From positions 1 through 34,702 of the forward strand of contig JBEDUQ010000433.1 of NCBI GenBank assembly GCA_040414855.1: 34,702 nt of DNA, read 5' to 3'. The position numbers and the translations under genes are program-made. Each line of letters starts with the position of its first letter. Position 1 is the stretch's first letter. Positions 23,560-32,099 of this stretch are shown here, in pieces. This DNA comes from DASVXQ01 sp040414855 (GTDB lineage: Bacteria > Actinomycetota > CALGFH01). The notes below the pieces were generated by a model, which saw only the letters and a list, made by a program, of their open reading frames with translations, had not been told where the DNA came from and made no database searches.

Positions 23560-25280
23560 CCACACCCGCCGACGACGTTCCCCCCGTTGCGGCGGCCGGC
23601 CCCGACGGGGCCGGCGTCGCCGATGGAGAAGGCCCGCAATACTTCTCACACCGCCAGATCCTGGTGATCCTTTTCGGGGTCATGGCGGGCATGCTGCTCG
23701 CGGCCCTCGACCAGGGCATCGTCGGCACGGCGCTGCCCCGGATCGTGAGCGACCTCGGCGGCCTCGACCGGCTCTCCTGGGTCGTCACCGCCTACCTGCT
23801 GACCTCGACCGCCGCCACCCCGCTGTGGGGTAAGATCTCCGACCTCTACGGACGGCGGCTGATCTTCCAGGTCGCGATCGGGATCTTCCTGATCGGCTCG
23901 GCGCTGTCGGGCCTCAGCCAGGACATGACCCAGCTGATCGGCTTCCGGGCCCTCCAGGGCATCGGTGGCGGCGGGCTGTTCGCGATCGCGCTGAGCATCA
24001 TCGGCGACGTGATCCCGCCCAGGGAGCGCGGCCGCTACCAGGGCTACTTCGGCGCGGTCTTCGGCGTCTCCAGCGTCGCCGGGCCGCTGCTCGGCGGCTG
24101 GTTCACCGACGGCCCGGGCTGGCGCTGGATCTTCTACATCAACCTGCCGGTGGGCCTGGCGGCGCTGGTGATCACCTCGGTGGTGCTACGGATGCCGGTC
24201 ACCCGGCGCCAGCACCGGATCGACTACCTCGGCGCCGCCACCATCGTCGCCGCGGTCGCCTGCCTGCTGCTGTACCTGGACTGGCGCGGCAACGAGTTCG
24301 GCTGGACCGAGCCGCTCGCGCTCGCCCTGCTCGCCGGCTTCCTGGTGCTGTCGGCGCTGTTCGTGCTGATCGAGCTGCGCGGCTCCGAGCCGATCATCCC
24401 GATGCGCCTGTTCCGCAACCCGGTGTTCAGCGTCGGCAACCTCTACGGGTTCCTGGCGGGCGTGGCGATGTTCGGCGCGATCATCTTCCTGCCGATCTAC
24501 CTCCAGGCGGTCAAGGGCCTGTCACCGACCGCCTCGGGCCTGGCGCTGTTGCCGGCGATCATCGGGATCTTCACCACCTCGATCGGCTCTGGTCAGCTGA
24601 TCACCCGCACCGGCCGCTACAAGGTCTACCCGATCATCGGCAGCGTGGTGCTGTGCTTCTCGATGTTCCTGCTGGCGCAGCTCGCGGTGGACACCCCGTT
24701 CTGGCAGGTGGCGCTGTACGAGTACCTGTTCGGCGCCGGTCTCGGCTTCACCCTCCAGACGATCGTGACCGCGATCCAGAACGCGGTGGAGTTCCGCGAC
24801 ATGGGCGCGGCGACCAGCTCGGCGACCTTCTTCCGGCAGATGGGCGGCTCGATCGGCGCGGCGGTGTTCGGCGCGGTGCTGTCCAGCCGGCTCGCCCACT
24901 ACCTCACCCAGGAGTTCGCCAAGGCGGGCATCCAGCCGGGGGCCGGCGGCGCGGGCGGTGTGGACGCCAACGACGTGCAGGCGATCCAGCGACTCGTCGG
25001 GCCGGTCAAGAACCTCGTCCTCGGCGCCTTCACCAACGCGCTCGACGACGTCTTCCTGGTCGGCGTGCCGTTCATCGTGGTGGCGTTCGTAGTCTCGCTG
25101 TTCCTCAAGGAGGTCCCGCTGCGGACCGGCCCAGGCCGTCCCGCGGCTCCGGGTGGTCCGGGTGGTCCGGGTGGCTCGGGTGGGCCGGGTGGGCCGAGTG
25201 GCCCGGTCGTCACGGGCGATCCGAGCACCAACGGTGAGGTTGCGGTCGAGACGTTTGGTACGAAACCGACCGGATCCTGA
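23556..25280 (+). CDS. DHA2 family (EmrB/QacA type) drug exporter
   Basis: A 574-residue proton-driven multidrug exporter with 14 predicted membrane segments. It starts at ATG 23556, overlapping the MarR stop. Signatures are LDQGIVGTALPRI in TM1, WVVTAYLLTSTAATPLWGKISDLYGRR (motif A region) and the antiporter motif region GVSSVAGPLLGG. The cytoplasmic tail (from about 525) is a Gly/Pro-rich collagen-like stretch made by 9-bp repeats. The coupled MarR gene suggests induction by a toxic compound. Substrates cannot be read from the sequence. Confidence 0.92.
   Translation: MTTPADDVPPVAAAGPDGAGVADGEGPQYFSHRQILVILFGVMAGMLLAALDQGIVGTALPRIVSDLGGLDRLSWVVTAYLLTSTAATPLWGKISDLYGRRLIFQVAIGIFLIGSALSGLSQDMTQLIGFRALQGIGGGGLFAIALSIIGDVIPPRERGRYQGYFGAVFGVSSVAGPLLGGWFTDGPGWRWIFYINLPVGLAALVITSVVLRMPVTRRQHRIDYLGAATIVAAVACLLLYLDWRGNEFGWTEPLALALLAGFLVLSALFVLIELRGSEPIIPMRLFRNPVFSVGNLYGFLAGVAMFGAIIFLPIYLQAVKGLSPTASGLALLPAIIGIFTTSIGSGQLITRTGRYKVYPIIGSVVLCFSMFLLAQLAVDTPFWQVALYEYLFGAGLGFTLQTIVTAIQNAVEFRDMGAATSSATFFRQMGGSIGAAVFGAVLSSRLAHYLTQEFAKAGIQPGAGGAGGVDANDVQAIQRLVGPVKNLVLGAFTNALDDVFLVGVPFIVVAFVVSLFLKEVPLRTGPGRPAAPGGPGGPGGSGGPGGPSGPVVTGDPSTNGEVAVETFGTKPTGS
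25152..25205 (+). repeat. 9-bp in-frame repeat in exporter tail
   Basis: Six 9-base units (GGTGGTCCG twice, then GGTGGCTCG, GGTGGGCCG twice, AGTGGCCCG) encode a Gly/Pro tail. The unit is three codons long, so copy changes stay in frame. Confidence 0.85.
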
Positions 25281-25337
25281 CGCGAACCAGCCAAACTGCG
25301 CGCGGTGCGTGACCATCCGGCAAGGTAGGCTGTGGTC

Positions 25338-26210
25338 ATGGCGCAATCGGGGGCCGGCGGTCCGACCGTACGCCGCATGCTGGTGGGCGTGCGGCTGCGG
25401 CGACTGCGAACCGAAGCGGGCATCTCGCGGGAAGCGGCCGGCGAGGCGATCCGCGCCTCCGAGTGGAAGATCCACCGGCTCGAAAACGGCCAGGTGGGCT
25501 TCAAGGAGCGGGACATCGTCGACCTGCTCCGCCTCTACGGCGTCTCCGATCCCGGCGAGATCGCCGCGGTGGTCGGCATGGCGCTCGATGCCAACCAGCA
25601 GGGCTGGTGGCACGACTACGGCGACGTCCTGCCCCAGTGGTTCCGCGCCTACGTCGACCTGGAGCAGGCGGCCAGCCTGATCCGAGAATACGAGGGCCAG
25701 TTCGTGCCCGGGCTGCTCCAGACCGACGAGTACGCCCGCGCGGTGATGGGCGGCGCGCTCGACGAGCGGCCCGAGGACATCGAGCGCCGCGTCCAGCTCA
25801 GAGTCGCGCGCCAGGCGCTGCTGACCAATCCAGACGCGCCGAGGCTGTGGGCGGTGGTCGACGAGGCGGCGCTGCGCCGGCCGATCGGCGGCAGCCCGGA
25901 CGTGATGCGGATCCAGTTGGAGCGGCTGATCGACGCCACCAAGCTGCCCAACGTCACCCTCCAGGTGCTGCCGTTCGACGCCGGCGCGCACCCGGCGATG
26001 GTGGGCGCCTTCAGCATGCTCCGGTTCGCCGAGGTCGACCTCCCCGACGTGGTCTATCTGGAGTACCTGACCGGCGCGATGTATCTCGACAAGCGCGAGG
26101 ACGTGCGGCAGTACCTCCACGTGATGGAGAACATCTGCGTCCGCGCCGATCCTCCGGACCGGACCCCGGAGATCCTCGGCGACATCCTGAACCAGCTCGA
26201 GGCCGACTGA
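25338..26210 (+). CDS. XRE regulator with DUF5753 domain (Scr1 antitoxin-like)
   Basis: A 290-residue protein starting at ATG 25338 (a GTG two codons upstream is possible). TAGGCT at 25326-25331 resembles a -10 box that would start transcription at the ATG, so the mRNA may be leaderless. Residues 15-70 are an XRE helix-turn-helix (LRTEAGISREAAGEAIRASEWKI). The DUF5753 domain follows (about 105-280: EYEGQFVPGLLQTDEYAR, LQVLPFDAGAHPAMVGAFSML). In actinomycetes this architecture usually precedes a small DUF397 partner; none is present, because the next gene is on the other strand. Function as a regulator is likely, target unknown. Confidence 0.9.
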   Translation: MAQSGAGGPTVRRMLVGVRLRRLRTEAGISREAAGEAIRASEWKIHRLENGQVGFKERDIVDLLRLYGVSDPGEIAAVVGMALDANQQGWWHDYGDVLPQWFRAYVDLEQAASLIREYEGQFVPGLLQTDEYARAVMGGALDERPEDIERRVQLRVARQALLTNPDAPRLWAVVDEAALRRPIGGSPDVMRIQLERLIDATKLPNVTLQVLPFDAGAHPAMVGAFSMLRFAEVDLPDVVYLEYLTGAMYLDKREDVRQYLHVMENICVRADPPDRTPEILGDILNQLEAD

Positions 26211-26244
26211 GCGATCGCCGATCGCGCTCTGGACCTCGCCCCCG

Positions 26245-27888
26245 CTATCCGACGTAGAGGGCGAGCAGGCGCGGGTCGTCGCGGATCGCCGCGGGCGGGC
26301 CGGCGAGCGCGACCCGGCCCTTCTCGAGCACGTAGGCGCGGTCCGCGAGCGCCAGGCCGCGCTCCACGTTCTGCTCGATCACCAGCATCGCGACCCCGCC
26401 GGCGTTGACCTCGGCGAGCGCCCGGTAGAGCCGGTCGACCACCACGGGGGCCAGGCCGAGCGAGATCTCGTCGAAGATGACCAGCTCGGGCGCTGCCATC
26501 AGCGCGCGCCCGATCGCCAGCATCTGCTGCTGGCCGCCGGACAGCAGCGCCCCGGAGAGCCCGCGCCGCTCGGCGAGGATCGGGAACAGGTCGTAGACGC
26601 GGTCGCGCCGCCGCCGCAGCTCGCCCCGGTCGGGCGCCGAGCGGCCGCCGAGGTCGAGGTTCTCCTCGACGGTGAGGTCGGCGAAGACGTGGCGGCCTTC
26701 GAGGCAGTGCGCCACGCCGGCGGCCGCGACCTGGTCGGGCCGGCGCCCGTCGATGCGCTCGCTCCGGTACCAGACCGCCCCGCCGGACAGCGGCACCATC
26801 CCGCTGACAGCCCGAGCGGTGGTGGTCTTGCCAGCCCCGTTGGCCCCGAGCAGGGTGACGATCTCGCCCCGCCCGACCTCCACGCTCACCTCCTGCAGCG
26901 CCCTCACCGCCCCGTAGCGCACGGCCACCGACTCCAGTCGCAGCAGCGGCTCGGGGGTCGAGGAGGGTCGCGCGGGCTGGACGGGCGCCGCCGTGGGCTC
27001 CGGCCCGGCGGGCACGGGGCGCGGCGCGGCGGGCGGCGCCGCGGGCTGTGCCACGGGAACCGGGGGCGACGCGGGCGACGCGGGCGACGCGGGCGACGCG
27101 GGCGGCAACGGCGCCGGTGCCGGGGGACCGACCGCCGTGGTGCCGAGGTAGACGGCGACCACCTCGGGGTCGCGGAGGACCGCCGCGGGGGTGCCCTCGA
27201 CCAGCTTCCTGCCCCAGTCGAGCACGGCGACCCGGTCGGAGCAGGCCTGGATCACCTCGACCACGTGCTCGATCACCAGGATCGCCTCGACCTCCTCGCG
27301 AAGCGAGCGGATCAGCGCGATCAGCTCCTTGAGCTCCGACTCGATCAGGCCGGCGCCGATCTCGTCCAGCAGCAGCAACCGGGGCCGCAGCGCCAACGCG
27401 CGGGCCAACTCCAGCCGCTTCAGGCGCAGCAGCGGCAGCGACCCAGCCGGCTCGGTGGCGACGTCGTCGAGGCCGGTGCGGGCCAGGACCTCCAGCGCCG
27501 CCGCCCGCGCCTCGCCCATGGTCCGCACCCGCGCCCCCTGGAGCTCGCCGATCAGCAGGTTCTCGAGCACGGTCATGCGCGCGAACGGCCGGGGCACCTG
27601 GTGGGTGCGGCCGATGCCGAGCCGCGCCCTGGCCGGCGCGCGCAGCCTGGTCAGCTCGGTACCGTCGAGCAGGATGCTGCCGCCGTCGGCGCGGAGCGCG
27701 CCGCTGATCAGGCCGACCAGGGTGCTCTTGCCGGCGCCGTTGGGCCCGATCACGCCGAGCGTCTCGCCGCGCCCGACCACAAGGTCCAGACCGTCGAGCG
27801 CGGTGACGCCGCCGAACCGCCTGGTGAGCCCCGCGATCTCCAGCAGCGGCCGGGGCGCGCTCACGACCGGGCTCATGACCGCGCTCAC
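26245..27888 (-). CDS. single-chain LivG-LivF fusion, branched-chain-type ABC transporter ATPase
   Basis: A 547-residue protein with two complete ABC ATPase domains that are normally separate subunits. GTG 27888 overlaps the livM stop (GTGA) and has GGGAG upstream; ATG 27876 is an alternative. The first half is LivG-like: Walker A GPNGAGKST (48-56), Walker B LLLLDEIGAGL and VIEHV. Its signature is degenerate (LPLLRLKRLE, not LSGGQ or LPYGQ). The second half is LivF-like: Walker A GANGAGKTTT, signature LSGGQQQM, Walker B LVIFDEISLGL and VIEQN. A Pro/Ala/Ser linker of about 50 residues, partly from 9-bp repeats, joins them. With one intact signature the pump may hydrolyse ATP asymmetrically. 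Confidence 0.92.
   Translation of the reverse strand: MSAVMSPVVSAPRPLLEIAGLTRRFGGVTALDGLDLVVGRGETLGVIGPNGAGKSTLVGLISGALRADGGSILLDGTELTRLRAPARARLGIGRTHQVPRPFARMTVLENLLIGELQGARVRTMGEARAAALEVLARTGLDDVATEPAGSLPLLRLKRLELARALALRPRLLLLDEIGAGLIESELKELIALIRSLREEVEAILVIEHVVEVIQACSDRVAVLDWGRKLVEGTPAAVLRDPEVVAVYLGTTAVGPPAPAPLPPASPASPASPASPPVPVAQPAAPPAAPRPVPAGPEPTAAPVQPARPSSTPEPLLRLESVAVRYGAVRALQEVSVEVGRGEIVTLLGANGAGKTTTARAVSGMVPLSGGAVWYRSERIDGRRPDQVAAAGVAHCLEGRHVFADLTVEENLDLGGRSAPDRGELRRRRDRVYDLFPILAERRGLSGALLSGGQQQMLAIGRALMAAPELVIFDEISLGLAPVVVDRLYRALAEVNAGGVAMLVIEQNVERGLALADRAYVLEKGRVALAGPPAAIRDDPRLLALYVG
27064..27099 (-). repeat. 9-bp in-frame repeat in LivG-LivF linker
   Basis: Four perfect copies of GGGCGACGC (plus strand) encode the PAS units of the linker between the two ATPase domains. 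Confidence 0.9.
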
Positions 27889-28910
27889 GACCGGGCTCCC
27901 GGCGGGGCTCCGGCGGGGCTCACGGGCCCGCCCTCCGCCGGGCGCAGCCGGGCCCAGCCCCGCCGCAGCAGGCCCCAGAGCCCCTCGGGCGCGAAGCGCA
28001 CCACCACGATCACGATCGCCCCGGTGATCGCCAGGTGCAGCGACGGGTAGGCGTTCAGCCACTCGGCCAGCGCGACCGTGAAAACCGCGCCGATCAGCGG
28101 CCCGGGCAGGGTGCCGAGCCCGCCGATCAGCGCCACGGTGACGACGTCGACGGTCCACTGGAGGCCGAAGGAGCCGTACGGCTCGATCTGCGACAGCTTG
28201 CCCGCCTGGAGGCCGCCCACCACGCCCATCACGAACGCGGCCAGGGTGAACGCCAACAGCTTGGTGCGGAACGACACCAGGCCCATCTGCCTGGCGACGT
28301 CCTCGTCGTCGCGGACCGCCCGGAGGCTGATCGCCAGCCGCGTCCGCAGCACCAGCGCGACCAGGCCGGTCGCCAGCGCGGCCACGCCGAGGGCGAGCCA
28401 GTACAGCGTGGCGGTGGTCGGCGCGGCGCTCTTGAGAAAGATGCCGATGTTCCCGCCGAGCCCGTTGTAGTTGACCATGAACAGGCGCAGCGCCTCGGCC
28501 AGCGCCAGCGTGCCGATGGTGAAGTACAGGCCCCGCAGGCGGAACAGCGCCGGGCTCACGGCCGCGGCGAACACGGCGGCGAAGACGCCGGACACCGCCA
28601 TCCCCTCGACCAGCCCGAGGCCGTGGTTGGTCAGCACGGCGGTGGTGTAGGCGCCGATGCCGATGAACGCGGCCGACCCGAGCGAGACCATGCCGCCGTA
28701 GCCGGCGAGCAGGTTCCACGCCTGCCCCAGCGCCGCGTACTCGAGCATCCGGAAGCCGACCTGCTGGGCGTACTCGCTGGACCACGACGGCGCCAGCGCC
28801 AGCAGCGCGCCCGCGACCAGCAGCGCGCCCGCCAATGCGAGCGTGGCCGTCCGGCGCCCGCGGTGCAGCGGCAGCGCCGCGCCGCCCCCCTCCAGCTCGA
28901 CGCGGCTCAG
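27885..28910 (-). CDS. livM: branched-chain amino acid-type ABC transporter permease LivM
   Basis: A LivM-type permease of about 340 residues with 8-10 membrane segments. Clear LivM landmarks are LLAGYGGMVSLGSAAFIGIGAYTTA, the EAA-like region ISLRAVRDDEDVARQMGL and LGTLPGPLIGAVF. No ATG, GTG or TTG lies between the livH overlap and the first membrane helix. The best fit is CTG at 28910, overlapping the livH stop as CTGA and giving a positively charged lead-in (RGRR). The first normal start, TTG 28835, would cut into helix 1. The permease pairs with LivH and is powered by the LivG-LivF fusion. Confidence 0.88.
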   Translation of the reverse strand: MSRVELEGGGAALPLHRGRRTATLALAGALLVAGALLALAPSWSSEYAQQVGFRMLEYAALGQAWNLLAGYGGMVSLGSAAFIGIGAYTTAVLTNHGLGLVEGMAVSGVFAAVFAAAVSPALFRLRGLYFTIGTLALAEALRLFMVNYNGLGGNIGIFLKSAAPTTATLYWLALGVAALATGLVALVLRTRLAISLRAVRDDEDVARQMGLVSFRTKLLAFTLAAFVMGVVGGLQAGKLSQIEPYGSFGLQWTVDVVTVALIGGLGTLPGPLIGAVFTVALAEWLNAYPSLHLAITGAIVIVVVRFAPEGLWGLLRRGWARLRPAEGGPVSPAGAPPGARS

Positions 28911-29794
28911 CGGTCCGCCCGCCCGAGGATGCCCCGCGGCCGCAGCGCCAGGAAGGCGAGGAACACCACCAGCCCGATCAGGTCCCGGTAGCCGTCGCCG
29001 AACAGCGCGCCGCCGAGGCTCTCGATCACGCCGAGGCCGACGCCGCCGATGAGCGTGCCGAGCACGCTGCCGAGCCCGCCGAGCACCACCACCGCGAAGC
29101 CGCTGAGCAGGTAGCCGGTGCCCGAGGTCGGCGTGAACGAGAACGCCAGCCCGACCAGCACCCCGCCGGCGGCGGCGCAGGCGGTGGCGATCGCGTAGGT
29201 GCGCGCGTACACGCGACCGACGTCGACTCCGAGCACGCCGGCCGCGACCGGGTCCTCGGCGGCCGCGCGGATCTCGCGCCCGGTCGCCGTGCGCCGCACC
29301 AGCAGGTGGACGCCACCGACCACCACCAGAGCGACCGCGAACGAGATCGCGTAGATCGCGGGGACCTCGAAGCCGCCGAGCCGCAGCGGCGCGGTCGCGT
29401 AGGGCCGGGCCAGCGAGCGGGTGTCGGCGTGGAAGCCGAGCAGCAGCAAGTTCTGGGCGATCACCGAGAGCCCGAAGGTGGTCAGCAGCGGCGCCTGGAG
29501 CCCCTTGCCGAGCAGCGGCCGCAGCAGGGCCCTGTGCAGCGGATAGGCGACCAGGCCGAGCGCGGGCGCGACCAGCAGCACGCCGGCCAGCGGGTCGATC
29601 CCGAGCGACGAGAGCAGCACCGCGGCCAGGTAGCTGCCGGCGATCACCAGCTCGCCGTGGACCAGGTTGACCAGCCGCATGACGCCGAGCACCAGGGAGA
29701 GCCCGAGCGCGGTGATGGCGAGCAGCCCGCCGAGCAGCACCCCGGAGATCAGGGCGGCGACGAGCGTGTGTGCGCTGGGAACGTGCAACCCCAT
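28907..29794 (-). CDS. livH: branched-chain amino acid-type ABC transporter permease LivH
   Basis: A 295-residue permease starting at ATG 29794. Landmarks are LVLGVMRLVNLVHGELVIAGSY, the EAA-like loop GREIRAAAEDPVAAGVLGVDV and LGGLGSVLGTLIGGVGLGV. It is the first gene of the transporter operon, divergent from the IclR regulator. Family members import branched-chain amino acids, urea, amides or aromatic acids. No periplasmic-type binding protein (LivK) is present in the window, so the substrate cannot be inferred from it. Confidence 0.92.
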   Translation of the reverse strand: MGLHVPSAHTLVAALISGVLLGGLLAITALGLSLVLGVMRLVNLVHGELVIAGSYLAAVLLSSLGIDPLAGVLLVAPALGLVAYPLHRALLRPLLGKGLQAPLLTTFGLSVIAQNLLLLGFHADTRSLARPYATAPLRLGGFEVPAIYAISFAVALVVVGGVHLLVRRTATGREIRAAAEDPVAAGVLGVDVGRVYARTYAIATACAAAGGVLVGLAFSFTPTSGTGYLLSGFAVVVLGGLGSVLGTLIGGVGLGVIESLGGALFGDGYRDLIGLVVFLAFLALRPRGILGRADR

Positions 29795-29939
29795 CCTTAC
29801 CTGCGGCGGCTGTCTCGTAGAGCAGCACACTTGTCCCGTGGACGGGTACGCTATGGTCCCCATCCCAGCCATGTCAAGCGAAGCGGACGCGCCGGGCGCG
29901 TGCCAGTGGGCACGCCAGGCCGTGCCAGAAGGGGGAGCG
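29795..29939. promoter_or_regulatory. divergent promoter region between livH and IclR gene
   Basis: The 145-base spacer holds CCCGT-GG-ACGGG (29835-29846), a 5-bp inverted repeat directly after TTGT and before TATGGT. It is the natural place for an IclR operator controlling both transcripts. Confidence 0.35.
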
Positions 29940-30713
29940 GTGAACCAGCGGCCGAGCGACGGCTCGGAGGTCCAGGCAATCACCCGGGCGTCGCGGATCC
30001 TCGCGGCGCTCGAGGCGTCGCCCGGAGGCTTGAGCCTCGCCCAGATCGCCCAGCGGGTCGAGCTGCCGCGCTCGACCGTGCACCGGATCGTCAAGGCGCT
30101 CACCACCGAGCGCTTCCTGGTGCCGGTGTCGGCGGCGGGCGGCGTTCGCCTGGGCCCGCGGCTGGCGGGACTTGCCTCGGCGGCGCTCGGCGAGCTTCGC
30201 CTCCAGGTTCGCCCCCACCTGGAGCGCCTTTCCGAGCGCGTCAACGAGACCGTCGACCTGGCGGTGCTGGACCGCGACCACGTCATCTTCATCGACCAGG
30301 TGGCCGCGCCGCAGCGGCTCCAGGCGGTCTCGGCGGTCGGCGCGCGCTTCCCGGCGCACTGCACCGCCAACGGCAAGGCGCTGCTGGCCGAGCTGCCGGT
30401 GGCGCAGGTGCGCGACCTGCTGCCCGCGCGACTTCCCCGCCTCACCGCCAACACCATCACCAGCCGGCCCAGGCTGATCGAGGAGCTGGAGCGGATCCGC
30501 GCCGAGGGCACCGCCTTCGACCGCGAGGAGCACACCGCCGGCATCTGCGCCATCGGCCGGACCATCCCCGACGGCGCCGGCGGCCGCGCGGCCCTCACCA
30601 TCCCGCTTCCCGCGCTGCGCTTCCACGACCGCGAGCCGCGGCTCGCCAAGGCGCTGGAGCGGGCCTGCGACGAGCTCACCGAGCTGTTCGCGTCGCTGCC
30701 GTCGCACGGCTGA
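29940..30713 (+). CDS. IclR family transcriptional regulator
   Basis: A 257-residue regulator. GTG 29940 follows AAGGGGGAG; the open frame upstream lacks support. Residues 12-60 are the winged HTH (ITRASRILAALEASPGG, LPRSTVHRIVKAL). The ligand-binding domain follows with the typical HCTANGKALLAELP (about 139-152) and FDREEHTAGICAIGRTI. IclR proteins sense aromatic or small organic acids and control catabolic genes. It is divergent from the transporter and upstream of the cyclase/cupin/SDR operon, so it probably governs both. Confidence 0.92.
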   Translation: MNQRPSDGSEVQAITRASRILAALEASPGGLSLAQIAQRVELPRSTVHRIVKALTTERFLVPVSAAGGVRLGPRLAGLASAALGELRLQVRPHLERLSERVNETVDLAVLDRDHVIFIDQVAAPQRLQAVSAVGARFPAHCTANGKALLAELPVAQVRDLLPARLPRLTANTITSRPRLIEELERIRAEGTAFDREEHTAGICAIGRTIPDGAGGRAALTIPLPALRFHDREPRLAKALERACDELTELFASLPSHG

Positions 30714-30732
30714 ACCGCGGCTGACACGCCGA

Positions 30733-30761
30733 TTGACAACTGCGCTCCGGCCTGCGATGGT
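30733..30761 (+). promoter_or_regulatory. sigma-70-like promoter of cyclase operon
   Basis: A perfect -35 TTGACA (30733-30738) and GATGGT (30756-30761) are separated by 17 bases. The cyclase ATG lies about 57 bases beyond the predicted start point. TGTC and GACA half-sites in the leader (about 30790-30806) could be a regulator site. Confidence 0.6.
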
Positions 30762-30824
30762 CGTCTGGCTCCAGGACCGCATCGTGGGTTGTCTGTACCA
30801 CGACACAGGACAGGCGAGGTGCGC

Positions 30825-31700
30825 ATGGCCCGACCGACCAACGCCGGCGGCGACCCGGCGCCGGTGATGCCCCGGGACGAGTGGGCGATGCACCCCGCCG
30901 GGCGCACGGGCCTGGAGTTCTACGACCTCAGCCACACCTTCGGCGCCAACGCGCCGCTGTGGCCGTACTTCGACGACGTCGAGATCAAGCGGATCCACTA
31001 CCACGCCAAATCGGGAGTGCTCACGCAGCGGGTGAGCACGGTGATGCACTGCACCACCCACCTGGACGCGCCGGCACACGTGGTCGAGGGAACGCCCTAC
31101 GCCGACGAGATCCCGCTGGAGCACTTCTTCGGGACCGGCGTGGTGGTCTCGATCCCCAAGAAGCAGTGGGAGGTCGTCACCCCGGAGGACCTCGAGGCCG
31201 CCCGTCCCGAGATCCGCCCGGGCGACTTCGTGATCATCAACACCGGCTGGCACCACTACTACGCCGACACCCGCAAGTACTTCATCTACTCCCCCGGGCT
31301 CTACAAGGAGGCCGGGGTCTGGCTGCGCGAGCGCGGGGTCAAGGCGGTCGGCGTCGACCAGCAGGCGCTCGACCACCCGCTGGCGACCGCGATCGGCTGG
31401 CACCCCGAGGCGCCGAGCGCACCGCTGGCGCCGTGGGCGCTGGACGAGTACCGCGAGCACACCGGCAGGGACGCGCGCGACGACTTCCCGGAGTGGGAGC
31501 CGTGCCACCGCCAGTTGCTCGGCAACGGCATCGTCGGCTTCGAGAACGTCGGCGGCGAGCTGGACCGGGTCACCGGCAGGCGCTGCACCTTCGCGGCCTT
31601 CCCGATCCGCTGGCGCCACGGCGACGGGTCGATCGTGCGGCTGGTGGCGATGGTCGACCCGACCGGCGAGTACCGGATCGAGTCGGGGTCGGGGGCGTAG
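30825..31700 (+). CDS. cyclase family protein (kynurenine formamidase-like)
   Basis: A 291-residue metal-dependent hydrolase of the PF04199 cyclase family. ATG 30825 has GAGGTG five bases upstream. The metal signature reads HCTTHLDAPAH (H75, H79, D81, H85), close to the HxGTHxDxPxH of KynB-type formamidases, with Cys-Thr in place of the x-Gly. FYDLSHTF at 32-39 is the family N-terminal motif. Members open amides, lactones or cyclic intermediates. Context (transporter, IclR, cupin, SDR) points to a catabolic step on an imported compound. Confidence 0.88.
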   Translation: MARPTNAGGDPAPVMPRDEWAMHPAGRTGLEFYDLSHTFGANAPLWPYFDDVEIKRIHYHAKSGVLTQRVSTVMHCTTHLDAPAHVVEGTPYADEIPLEHFFGTGVVVSIPKKQWEVVTPEDLEAARPEIRPGDFVIINTGWHHYYADTRKYFIYSPGLYKEAGVWLRERGVKAVGVDQQALDHPLATAIGWHPEAPSAPLAPWALDEYREHTGRDARDDFPEWEPCHRQLLGNGIVGFENVGGELDRVTGRRCTFAAFPIRWRHGDGSIVRLVAMVDPTGEYRIESGSGA

Positions 31701-31703
31701 CCG

Positions 31704-32099
31704 ATGGAGGTCGTGCGGCTCGAAGGCGCCAAGCCCTACTTCCCGCCCAGGCACCAGGACGTGCGCTGCCTGCGCCTCCAGGGGTTCGAGGCCAGCGGTG
31801 CGGCCAGCTTCTCGGTCGGCCTTTCGCATTTCCTGCCGGGCGGGGGCGCGGAGATGGACGCCACCCCGCTCGAGAAGGTCTACGTGGTGGTCGCCGGCGA
31901 GGTGACGGTGACCACCGAGGACGGCTCGGTCACGCTCGGCGCGCTGGACTCGTGCCGGCTGGCGCCCGGCGAGGCCAGGTCGATCGCCAACCACACCAAC
32001 CTGCCGGCCTCGATGCTGGTGATCATGCCGTATCCGCCGCCGGAGGGGTCTGGGGGGCCCCAGTGGGACGCCCCGGTTGATCAGGAAGGACGATCGTGA
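31704..32099 (+). CDS. small cupin-domain protein
   Basis: A 131-residue single-domain cupin starting at ATG 31704, three bases after the cyclase stop. Motif 1 reads GGGAEMDATPLEKVYVVVAG (47-66): the usual HxH is ExD (E50, D52), while E57 and the closing Gly are kept. Motif 2 has LAPGEARSIANHTN with H97. A metal site, if present, is non-standard. Roles could be isomerase, hydrolase helper or ligand sensor in the same pathway. Its stop overlaps the SDR start (GTGA). Confidence 0.85.
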   Translation: MEVVRLEGAKPYFPPRHQDVRCLRLQGFEASGAASFSVGLSHFLPGGGAEMDATPLEKVYVVVAGEVTVTTEDGSVTLGALDSCRLAPGEARSIANHTNLPASMLVIMPYPPPEGSGGPQWDAPVDQEGRS

